64,000 nt of DNA from JAFNAG01 sp963824985 (GTDB taxonomy: Bacteria; Acidobacteriota; UBA6911): contig CAWGRQ010000036.1 in NCBI GenBank assembly GCA_963824985.1, forward strand, positions 124,001-188,000, written 5' to 3'. Positions 37,564 to 45,607 of this stretch are shown here, piece after piece. How positions within the stretch are numbered: the stretch's first letter is position 1; each line of letters begins with the position of its first letter. The notes beneath the pieces are model-generated. The model saw only the letters and a program-made list of their open reading frames with translations, did no database searches and was not told where the DNA came from. A program made the translations under genes and the position numbers.

Positions 37564-38964
37564 CTATATCAGCTTTCGGACATCCGCGACGGCACCGCTG
37601 ATGGCACAAGCGGCGGCAGTCAAGGGACTGGCAAGCAACGTGCGACCGCCTTTCCCTTGCCGGCCTTCGAAATTGCGATTGCTGGTGCTGACACAGTACT
37701 GACCCGGGGCCAGTTCATCACCATTCATGGCGATGCACATGCTGCAGCCGGGCTCGCGCCACTCGGCTCCTGCCGAGAGAAAGATCCGATCCAGGCCCTC
37801 GTTCTCGGCGGCGCTTTTCACGGCTCGCGATCCCGGCACCACGAGCATGCGTACCCGCCGGGCTACTTTTCGACCTTTGACTACCTGCGCCGCGGCGCGC
37901 AGATCCGAAAGCCGGCCATTGGTGCAGCTGCCGATAAAAACCACATCCACGGGATGTCCAGCAAGCGCCTGACCGGGCACAAATCCCATGTATCGCAAAG
38001 CCTTCTGCAGAGCGCTGCGATGGGAAGGATCGTCAATTGCGGCCGGGTCGGGGATTCTCGCAGAGACCGGCAAGGTCATACCGGGGTTTGTGCCGTATGA
38101 GATCATTGGCTCGAGCTCGACAGCGTTCAGGCTCATGCTCCGATCGAATTGCGCGCCAGCGTCGGTCTTGAGCTCGGTCCAGCAAGCCAAAGCAGCTTCC
38201 CATTCGGCTCCCGATGGAACACAGGGGCGGCCGGCCAAAAACTGAAATGTCTGATCATCGGGAGCGATCATCCCCGCGCGCGCGCCAGCCTCGATTGACA
38301 TGTTGCAGACTGTCATCCGGGCTTCCAGATCCAAGGCACGAATCGTATCCCCAGTGAATTCAATTACATGCCCGGTCCCACCGGAGGTGCCAATGCGGGC
38401 GATCAAGGCCAGGATGATGTCCTTCGCAGTGATCCCGGCTGCCAGCTTCCCGTTGATATTCACCTCGAAAGTCCTGGGACGGAACTGCAGCAGGCACTGA
38501 GTCGCCAGAACGTGTTCAACCTCGCTTGTGCCGATCCCGAAAGCCAGGGCGCCAAAGGCGCCGTGCGTCGAGGTATGGCTGTCCCCGCAGACGATGGTCT
38601 TCCCGGGTTGGGTTACTCCCAATTCCGGACCGATGACATGAACAATCCCATTGCGAGGGTCACCGATGCCATAGAGCTGGATGTGGTTTTCCCTGCAATT
38701 GGTCTCGAGCTCCGTAACCATCTGGGAAGCAAGGGGATCAGAGATCGGAGCCTTCTGATTAACCGTGGGAATAATGTGATCCATGGTTGCCACGGTCCGA
38801 TCGGGACGGCGCACGCGCAAGCCGCGAGCGCGCAACGCCTGGAATGCCTGCGGACTCGTGACTTCATGAATCAAGTGAAGATCAATGTACAGAACGACCG
38901 GATGTTCCGGTTCCGCGACCACAACATGACTTTCCCAGATCTTGTCAAACAATGTCTTTGGCAT
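37564..38964 (-). CDS. leuC: 3-isopropylmalate dehydratase large subunit
   Basis: A 466-residue aconitase-family subunit. [4Fe-4S] ligand cysteines appear in VFIGSCTNGRLSDLRAA and SMCIAMNGDELAPGQYC. The N-terminus MPKTLFDKIWESHVV and CGDSHTSTHGAFGALAFGIG are diagnostic. I use ATG 38964; the frame is open to 39063, but the added residues do not match the family. No strong SD precedes it. With leuD it forms the heterodimer that converts 2- to 3-isopropylmalate. Confidence 0.95.
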   Translation of the reverse strand: MPKTLFDKIWESHVVVAEPEHPVVLYIDLHLIHEVTSPQAFQALRARGLRVRRPDRTVATMDHIIPTVNQKAPISDPLASQMVTELETNCRENHIQLYGIGDPRNGIVHVIGPELGVTQPGKTIVCGDSHTSTHGAFGALAFGIGTSEVEHVLATQCLLQFRPRTFEVNINGKLAAGITAKDIILALIARIGTSGGTGHVIEFTGDTIRALDLEARMTVCNMSIEAGARAGMIAPDDQTFQFLAGRPCVPSGAEWEAALACWTELKTDAGAQFDRSMSLNAVELEPMISYGTNPGMTLPVSARIPDPAAIDDPSHRSALQKALRYMGFVPGQALAGHPVDVVFIGSCTNGRLSDLRAAAQVVKGRKVARRVRMLVVPGSRAVKSAAENEGLDRIFLSAGAEWREPGCSMCIAMNGDELAPGQYCVSTSNRNFEGRQGKGGRTLLASPLTAAACAISGAVADVRKLI

Positions 38965-39225
38965 GGCGATAAAATAACACAGCGGGTTGCATGCCCGAAA
39001 AGACTTCTCAAAATTCGGGAAAATTCGAGCGTATCCGCTCGTGATTCCATCGCGGTCATCCACCGCTTCGCGCAGGGTCTGGAGATGTCATGCATCTTAC
39101 TGTCTAAATTGCAGCTTCATTCTTTCCCTGCGTACAAATGCTCTCACCGCCGTGCTATACTAAATGGCCCATCGCTGAACGGGTCGGATGGGCTGAATCT
39201 AACCATTTTTCGAGGGCATACACGG

Positions 39226-39837
39226 TTGGCTGGCAAGAAAAAAATATCGGCGAAGACATGCAAGCTGATCGACGAAGCGCTGGCCGCAATCATCGATCAG
39301 TGGTACCTGAGTGTGAGTGATTACTACATAACCTGCGAGAAAAAAGCGGAAAGCCCTGAAATCAGGAGCCCGGAGGAGCTCAAGCGCTTCCATGATGCGA
39401 CTGGCCACCGCATCAAATTCGACAAAGGCGATCTTGATTTCACTTATGGCCTGGCTCTGGAGACGACTGGCGAACGGTGCCTGCTGGAGGCTAGTGTCAA
39501 CAACAAGGTTCCGAACCTCAATTACGGAGAACTGGTTCGACGCCTGTCTTTACACTACGAAAGCGCCAAAGAGAAACCAATCGAGGGTTTCAAGAAACTT
39601 AAAAAAGTCTGCAATTGCGAAGTGTTCAGCTTGCCCGATCATCTGCAAAACAGCCTGGTCGTTGAGCAGCGGGAGGGTAAGGCCGATATTGTGCGGCTCT
39701 CCTTCGGCATCGAGGACGAACACCTTGAGGAATTGACCGCCGATCCGCCGGCGTTCATGGAGATCATTCATCAGTACTGCGTGGCACCGCTGCGCCGGCT
39801 TTACGCGGAAGTTTACCGGATTAACAAACGGAAGTGA
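39226..39837 (+). CDS. Hypothetical protein
   Basis: A ~203-residue soluble protein I do not recognise. The reading frame runs far upstream over the antisense of leuC, but that part is a shadow; a TTG at 39226 with GAGGG 9 nt upstream is the best start (LAGKKKISAKTCKLIDEAL). It is rich in charged residues, has no membrane helix or signal peptide, and contains segments such as ITCEKKAESPEIRSPEELKR and LLEASVNNKVPNLNYGELVR. The 260 bp between it and leuC would hold both divergent promoters. Confidence 0.6.
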   Translation: MAGKKKISAKTCKLIDEALAAIIDQWYLSVSDYYITCEKKAESPEIRSPEELKRFHDATGHRIKFDKGDLDFTYGLALETTGERCLLEASVNNKVPNLNYGELVRRLSLHYESAKEKPIEGFKKLKKVCNCEVFSLPDHLQNSLVVEQREGKADIVRLSFGIEDEHLEELTADPPAFMEIIHQYCVAPLRRLYAEVYRINKRK

Positions 39838-40008
39838 CACGTTCGTTGTCCGGCGTCAGCGGAAATTGCGCGGGATGCCGGAACAGCGTGTGCTGTGCCT
39901 TGCGCGCCGGCAGGCGGGTCAAGGTTGTGAACGGCTCCGGAACAGCGCTCGCCGCTTGCTTACCGTTGCGGCGCCGGCTGGGGTGGATTTGCGGGGGGGG
40001 ACGATTGC

Positions 40009-40977
40009 ATGAAATACCGGACGCTGGGGCGCACAGGATATTCGATTTCAGAAATCGGTTTTGGCGCTTGGGGGATTGGCGGCACCATGTGGATCGGTGC
40101 CCGGGACGAGGATTCGTTGAAGGCGTTGCACCTGGCCGCCGATATGGGTGTGAATTTCATCGATACGGCGCTTGCCTATGGCCGCGGGCATAGTGAGCAG
40201 CTGATCGAGAAACTGCTCAAAGAAAGAAGCGAGCGAATCTATGTCGCCACCAAGATGCCCCCAAAAAACCAGATCTGGCCGGCGCCAGCCGGGTCGAAGC
40301 TCGAAGATCTATTCCCCGCTGATTATATAGTATCGTGCACCGAAAAAAGCCTCAGAAACCTTGCGGTCGACTGCATCGATCTGCAGCAGTTCCATGTCTG
40401 GAATGATGAGTGGGCATCCCAGCAGGAGTGGCAGGAAGCCGTAACCCGACTTAAGCGGGAAGGGAAGGTCCGCCATTTTGGAATCTCCATGAACGACTAC
40501 GAAGCCGAAAACGGGCTGGCGGCAGCGAAGAGCGGCCATATTGATGCTTTTCAGTTCATTTACAACGTTTTCGAACAGGAGCCCGAGGCGGTTCTGCTCC
40601 CCTATTGCCGGGAACACGATATCGGCGCCATCGTGCGTGTGCCGCTCGATGAAGGTGCCCTCACGGGAAAAATTACGCCGGAAACGAAATTCCCCGAAGG
40701 AGACTTTCGCAACCACTATTTCCGCGGGCAGCGCAAACAGGAAATCGCCCAGCATGTCGAGCGTCTCCAGTTCCTGCTTCACGACGGCGTGGAAACCATG
40801 ACCGATGCCGCGCTCAGGTTTTGCCTCTCCCATGAAGCCGTCACTACGGTCATCGCGGGGATGCGAACTGCGGATCATGTGGCGGCCAACTGCAGGGTCT
40901 CTGACGGGCGGATGCTGCCCAAAGACGATCTCGCCGCGCTCCGTTCTCATGTCTGGCCGCACAACTATTATCGCTGA
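40009..40977 (+). CDS. Aldo/keto reductase
   Basis: A 322-residue (beta/alpha)8 NADPH-dependent oxidoreductase. Typical features are the N-terminal MKYRTLGRTGYSISEIGFGAWGIGG, the catalytic Asp/Tyr in NFIDTALAYGRGHSEQLI, and the catalytic Lys in YVATKMPP. The residue pattern VTTVIAGMRTADHVAANCR near the C-terminus is the usual cofactor-phosphate site. It starts after a G-rich SD (GGGGGGGA). Substrate unknown. It ends 21 nt before glnB and may be co-transcribed with it. Confidence 0.92.
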   Translation: MKYRTLGRTGYSISEIGFGAWGIGGTMWIGARDEDSLKALHLAADMGVNFIDTALAYGRGHSEQLIEKLLKERSERIYVATKMPPKNQIWPAPAGSKLEDLFPADYIVSCTEKSLRNLAVDCIDLQQFHVWNDEWASQQEWQEAVTRLKREGKVRHFGISMNDYEAENGLAAAKSGHIDAFQFIYNVFEQEPEAVLLPYCREHDIGAIVRVPLDEGALTGKITPETKFPEGDFRNHYFRGQRKQEIAQHVERLQFLLHDGVETMTDAALRFCLSHEAVTTVIAGMRTADHVAANCRVSDGRMLPKDDLAALRSHVWPHNYYR

Positions 40978-40998
40978 ACCATATTCGGGATCCGAACC

Positions 40999-41337
40999 GT
41001 GAAAATGATATTTGCCATCATCCGGCCGCATCGCCTTCAGGATGTCAAAGAAGCTCTGGCGGATGTAGGGGTGGTGGGCTTGACCGTTACCGATGTGCGC
41101 GGAGCCGGTCGCCAGAAGGGGCAGGTGGAGCGCTATCGCGGCTCTGAATACAGTATCGATTTGTTGGCAAAAATGAAAATCGAAATTGCCGTTCTTGACG
41201 ATCAGTGTGAAGAAGTCGTGCAGGCGATCCGCAAAGCCGCCTATACGGGCGAAATCGGCGATGGCAAGATCTTCGTCCTGCCGCTCGAAGACTCGATCCG
41301 GGTGCGCACCGGGGAACGGGGAGAAGACTCTCTTTAA
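40999..41337 (+). CDS. glnB: Nitrogen regulatory protein PII
   Basis: A 112-residue trimeric signal protein that reports 2-oxoglutarate/ATP and glutamine status. The T-loop carries the uridylylation tyrosine in YRGSEYSIDLL (equivalent to Tyr51). The C-terminal signature TGEIGDGKIFVLPLEDSIRVRTGERG is complete. The start is GTG 40999, giving the standard (M)KMIFAIIRPHRLQDVKEAL. It is followed 32 nt later by glnA and then by glnD, the enzyme that would modify it. Confidence 0.95.
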   Translation: MKMIFAIIRPHRLQDVKEALADVGVVGLTVTDVRGAGRQKGQVERYRGSEYSIDLLAKMKIEIAVLDDQCEEVVQAIRKAAYTGEIGDGKIFVLPLEDSIRVRTGERGEDSL

Positions 41338-41369
41338 ATCTTACTATCGATCAGCAAAGGAGAACATCG

Positions 41370-42794
41370 ATGTCATTGATGACAGCGGCCGATGTAGTCA
41401 AATTCGTTAAGGATAAGAAGATCAAGATGATCGACTTTAAGTTTGTCGACATGCCCGGAATCTGGCAGCACTACTCCATTCCGGCCCACCGGCTCGATGA
41501 ATCCATTTTCGAGGAAGGGATCGGATTCGACGGCTCGAGCATTCGCGGGTTTGCCCAGATTCAGGAGAGCGATATGCTCGTGTTTCCCGATCCGGCGACC
41601 GCTTTTCTCGATCCGCTGCTGGAAGTTCCCACGCTCAACCTGACCTGTACGGTGCGTAACCCATTGACTCTCGAGCCCTTTTCCCGCGATCCGCGCTACA
41701 TCGCGCAAAAGGCGGAAAAATACCTGCTGTCGACCGGAATCGGAGATGTTTCATATTGGGGACCGGAGGCCGAGTTTTACATTTTCAACGACATCCGCTT
41801 CGACTCGGGACCCAATTTTGCGTATTACTACCTCGATTCCCGTGAAGGGGTGTGGAATTCGGGCAAGGATGAGAAGCCCAACCTGGGCTACCGCCCGCGT
41901 TATAAGGAAGGTTACTTCCCGGTTCCACCCATGGACAGCTTCCAGGACCTGCGCAGCCAAATCATGCTGGTGATGGAGGAGGTTGGCATCGAAGGCGAAG
42001 TGCATCACCACGAAGTGGCGACCGCCGGGCAGGCCGAAATCGATATGAAGTTCGATCAACTGGTGCGCATGGCCGACAAGGTCATGCTCTTTAAATATGT
42101 CGTCAAAAACGTTTGCAAGAAAGCCGGTTTATCTGCCAGCTTTATGCCCAAGCCGATCTTCCAGGATAACGGCTCGGGCATGCACGTGCACCTGTCGATC
42201 TGGAAAAACGGTGTCAATCAGTTCTATGACGAACGCGGCTACGGAGGGCTGAGCCAGACCGGGCGGTACTGCATCGGGGGACTGCTCAAACATGCTCCCG
42301 CCTTGCTCGCATTCGCTGCGCCCAGCACAAACAGCTATCGTCGCCTGGTACCCGGATTCGAAGCTCCGGTAAATCTGGTTTACTCGCAGCGCAACCGCAG
42401 CGCCGCAGTCCGCATCCCGATGTATTCGAAAAGCGCGGGGGCCAAACGCATCGAGTTCCGCTGCCCGGATCCATCGTGCAATCCCTATCTGACGTTCGCG
42501 GCAATCCTGATGGCTGCTCTGGACGGAATCCAGAACAAGATCGATCCCGGCGACCCGGTGGACAAGAACCTATACGATCTTCCGCCTGAGGAAAAATCGC
42601 TGGTGAAATCGACGCCCAGTTCCCTGAGTGCGGTACTGCGGGAACTGGAAAAGGACCATGAGTTTCTTATGAAGGGTGATGTGTTCACTCGGGATGTGAT
42701 CGAAACCTGGGTCAAATACAAGATCGAACACGAAGTCGATCCCGTGCGGCTGCGACCGCACCCATACGAGTATTACCTGTATTACGATATTTGA
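41370..42794 (+). CDS. glnA: Glutamine synthetase type I
   Basis: The 474-residue dodecameric GS makes glutamine from glutamate, ammonia and ATP. Seen are the beta-Grasp N-terminus (EEGIGFDGSSIRGF), the ATP/metal motif GSGMHVHLSIWKNG, NRSAAVRIP, and the adenylylation site KNLYDLPPEE (Tyr397 region). The last marks a GSI-beta enzyme controlled by GlnE, whose gene lies downstream. AAAGGAG precedes the ATG. Confidence 0.97.
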   Translation: MSLMTAADVVKFVKDKKIKMIDFKFVDMPGIWQHYSIPAHRLDESIFEEGIGFDGSSIRGFAQIQESDMLVFPDPATAFLDPLLEVPTLNLTCTVRNPLTLEPFSRDPRYIAQKAEKYLLSTGIGDVSYWGPEAEFYIFNDIRFDSGPNFAYYYLDSREGVWNSGKDEKPNLGYRPRYKEGYFPVPPMDSFQDLRSQIMLVMEEVGIEGEVHHHEVATAGQAEIDMKFDQLVRMADKVMLFKYVVKNVCKKAGLSASFMPKPIFQDNGSGMHVHLSIWKNGVNQFYDERGYGGLSQTGRYCIGGLLKHAPALLAFAAPSTNSYRRLVPGFEAPVNLVYSQRNRSAAVRIPMYSKSAGAKRIEFRCPDPSCNPYLTFAAILMAALDGIQNKIDPGDPVDKNLYDLPPEEKSLVKSTPSSLSAVLRELEKDHEFLMKGDVFTRDVIETWVKYKIEHEVDPVRLRPHPYEYYLYYDI

Positions 42795-42876
42795 GGGCGA
42801 ACTGGGAGTGGGTCCCGGCCGCCGGGATCCACCGGGTGCCTCATATTCATGCGGCAGCCATCATTGCGGGCACATT

Positions 42877-45450
42877 ATGGAAAATGCCGTAATTCGCCTG
42901 AAATGCAGGTTTCACGAAGGCCGGGCGATGCTGTTTCCCGCCAGTGCGCGCACGGCTCCATGTCTGGACCTGATGGGGCGGCACGCCGGCCTCGTCGATG
43001 GCATCGTGCAGGAGATCTATGAGGCCTCCTGCAGCATCGCGGACCAAAAAGCACACCGCGATCATCATTCCGCCCTGGGGATTGTTGCCACCGGCGGCTA
43101 TGGCCGAAATGAACTGAGCCCGTTTTCGGACATCGACATTGCGTTTATTCCATCCGAAGAGCAGGACCCGTGGGTCGAGGCGGCGGTGCATGCAGCCTTC
43201 AAGCTCGTGATGGATGTGTTCCTTTCGTTCCGTGACGTTCATGTTGGCTACTCGTATCGCCCGATTGCCGATGTTCCCGCCTGGGACCTGCCGGTACGCG
43301 TGTCATTGCTGGATGCGCGGTATCTGTGTGGAGACCGTGGTCTTTGCGAACGCCTGAAACAACAGATATACGGCCACCTTTCCCCGCTGGAGCTGATCCT
43401 TGAGATCCAGCAGCTTCAAGAGCGGCAGCAGCGCGTCACGGACGCAACATTATATTCCGTCGAGCCGAACCTCAAGGAAGGAAACGGAACGCTTCGTGAT
43501 CTGCACCGAGGCCGCTGGATATTCAAACTGCTTTTGGGAGAAGATGCCGCCGGCCCCCTTGCAACCCTTGAGCGCCGTGGCCTCATGTCTTCCAGCCGGG
43601 TTCTGGAGATCGAGGCTGCGGCACATTGGTTCTGGCGGGCACGTAATTGGCTGCATATTTCGGCGGGCAAGCGTTTTGATATTCTGATCAACAATTACCA
43701 GGACCGGATTGCTGCCGAACTGGGCTCCATGTCCGCACAGGAGTGGCTGTCGCAACACTTTATGCACGCGGAGACGCTGGCGCTGTTCCGCGCCGCCGCA
43801 GTCAGGCACACCCTGGCGGGTCCATTTGACCTCGAGGGCGTGAATCTGGAGCGGGGCTGCCTTTATCGCCGACGCCAGGAAGGCCACCCCGATCCCCGCT
43901 CCGCCGTGAAATTACTCCACCTTTCCCAGCGTTATGGCATTCCCGTAAGCCTCGTGGATCTTCAGGACTTGGAGGTCGATCACCGCGATGCGGTGCGGAT
44001 TGAAGAACCCTCCGAAGATGAAGCCTGGGCCTTTCTGGAAATATTGCGTGAGGGGCGCAAGGTGGGGGCCACGCTACGCCAGCTGGTTCGCTATGGGCTG
44101 ATGGACCGATTTATTGACAATTTTGGCGCCGTCATGCGCTATGTTCCTCCCGACCCTGCGCACCGCTACACCGTCGGCGAACATTCGCTCAGGATCATCG
44201 GGTATCTCGAGAGGTTGCGCCTGGCGAGGGATGGCGCGGAACAGCGTTTCGTCGAGTTGATGGCACAGTGCTCCCACTTTGACGTGCTCTGCCTTGCGGC
44301 GCTCATCCATGATGCCGGCAAGCTCCTTCCGGGCACGGATCACAGTGAGGCGGCGTTAGGAATTTGTGCCGCCGTCGGCAGCCGTCTCAGACTGGCGCCG
44401 GAAAAACAGGAGCTTCTCAATCTGCTCGTCGGTCACCACTTGCTGCTGGTGCGTACCGGAAGGCTGCATGATCTGAAATCCACGGCCGTGATCCAGAGCG
44501 TTGCCGATAAAATCCGAAGCCTGGATGCCTTGCGGCACCTCTACGTATTCACCTATGTCGACACCCGGGCGGTCGCCGAAAAGAACTGGACCACGATGGA
44601 TCACCGCGACCTGGAGGAACTGTTCCGGAAAGTGCAGGATCTGTTGAGCGGGAAAACGATCGAGACTGCCGATCCCGGTTTGGTTGAGGAGCGCATCGGG
44701 GAAATCCGCCACAGTATTGCCAGATCGGTCGGACCTCAATCCGAAGAAGCCGTTTTCCGGCATTGCGATGCCATGCCGGCGAGTTACATCCTGAATACCG
44801 CGCTGGATGAGATTGCCTTTCATATCAAATTGCTTTCCGGCCTGGAATCCAAAGGCATGGTCCTGGATTTTTACAACCGGCCTGGCGACGATTACTCGGA
44901 ACTGACGGTATGTGCCTACGATGATCCGCAGCCCGGAATGCTGGCAAAAATCACCGGGGTGCTGTACGGATGTGAAGCGGACATCCAGAAGGCCCAGGTT
45001 TTCACCATGAACACTTCCCGGCCGGTTGTATTGGATACGCTGTGCATACGAGCCGCCGGGATGCAGGTGTCGGAAAACCGCGGCCGCAGAATTCTGGCTG
45101 CTTTGAAGGAAGTCCTCTCCGGCAAGCGCACGGTTGAGCACTTCCTGAAAAGCGTGGGGAAGGCCCCGCCTACGGGAATCCCGCTGGAAAGCATCGATCT
45201 GCGCAACGACATTTCCGAAGAGCATACCGTGGTACACCTGATTGCCAGGGATTTGCAGGGCTTGCTGTATCTGATGACGCGTGCGCTGTCGCGCTCCGGG
45301 CTGCACATCCACGGCGCCAAAGTCGCGACCTGGGCGGGCAGGGCAGAAAACAACTTCTATGTTACGATGCTGGCAGGCAAACAGATCCCGGATGACCATC
45401 TGTCTCACTGGCAGGAGAGCCTGACGCGCACGCTTAAGGGACTGGACTAG
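42877..45450 (+). CDS. glnD: [Protein-PII] uridylyltransferase / uridylyl-removing enzyme
   Basis: An 857-residue bifunctional nitrogen sensor that uridylylates PII when glutamine is low. The nucleotidyltransferase motif is GGYGRNELSPFSDIDIAF (~65-85). The HD hydrolase motif is LAALIHDAGKLLPGTDHSEAA (~475). Two ACT domains follow (LTVCAYDDPQPGMLAKITGVLYG and VVHLIARDLQGLLYLMTRALS) for glutamine sensing. ATG 42877 is preferred; a GTG at 42808 would add 23 residues with no family match. Directly after glnA. Confidence 0.93.
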   Translation: MENAVIRLKCRFHEGRAMLFPASARTAPCLDLMGRHAGLVDGIVQEIYEASCSIADQKAHRDHHSALGIVATGGYGRNELSPFSDIDIAFIPSEEQDPWVEAAVHAAFKLVMDVFLSFRDVHVGYSYRPIADVPAWDLPVRVSLLDARYLCGDRGLCERLKQQIYGHLSPLELILEIQQLQERQQRVTDATLYSVEPNLKEGNGTLRDLHRGRWIFKLLLGEDAAGPLATLERRGLMSSSRVLEIEAAAHWFWRARNWLHISAGKRFDILINNYQDRIAAELGSMSAQEWLSQHFMHAETLALFRAAAVRHTLAGPFDLEGVNLERGCLYRRRQEGHPDPRSAVKLLHLSQRYGIPVSLVDLQDLEVDHRDAVRIEEPSEDEAWAFLEILREGRKVGATLRQLVRYGLMDRFIDNFGAVMRYVPPDPAHRYTVGEHSLRIIGYLERLRLARDGAEQRFVELMAQCSHFDVLCLAALIHDAGKLLPGTDHSEAALGICAAVGSRLRLAPEKQELLNLLVGHHLLLVRTGRLHDLKSTAVIQSVADKIRSLDALRHLYVFTYVDTRAVAEKNWTTMDHRDLEELFRKVQDLLSGKTIETADPGLVEERIGEIRHSIARSVGPQSEEAVFRHCDAMPASYILNTALDEIAFHIKLLSGLESKGMVLDFYNRPGDDYSELTVCAYDDPQPGMLAKITGVLYGCEADIQKAQVFTMNTSRPVVLDTLCIRAAGMQVSENRGRRILAALKEVLSGKRTVEHFLKSVGKAPPTGIPLESIDLRNDISEEHTVVHLIARDLQGLLYLMTRALSRSGLHIHGAKVATWAGRAENNFYVTMLAGKQIPDDHLSHWQESLTRTLKGLD

Positions 45451-45471
45451 AAAGCGTCCTCACAACTCAGG

Positions 45472-45552
45472 ACCCGGATGAACGCGGATTAGATCGGTGT
45501 GCGGGCGATTGCCTGCCGGAAGGCCTCTACCCGCGTTCTTCCGTGTCCCAAA
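45472..45552. repeat. Imperfect palindrome of the 'gaacgcgg' family between glnD and glnE
   Basis: The left part gacccggatgaacgcgga and the right part cccgcgttcttccgtgtccc are partial reverse complements, homologous to the perfect palindrome at 12775-12839. It occupies most of the 157-nt glnD-glnE spacer, so it may affect readthrough. Confidence 0.6.
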
Positions 45553-45607
45553 AGCAGAGTCCGGCTGAACCCGCTTAACTGTGCGCATTCGCCACGGTGG
45601 TAATCCG

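Noticed and set aside
38368..39225. N-terminal extension of the 39226-39837 gene across leuC
   Set aside because: It is antisense to leuC, has no family similarity, and a better start with SD lies at 39226.
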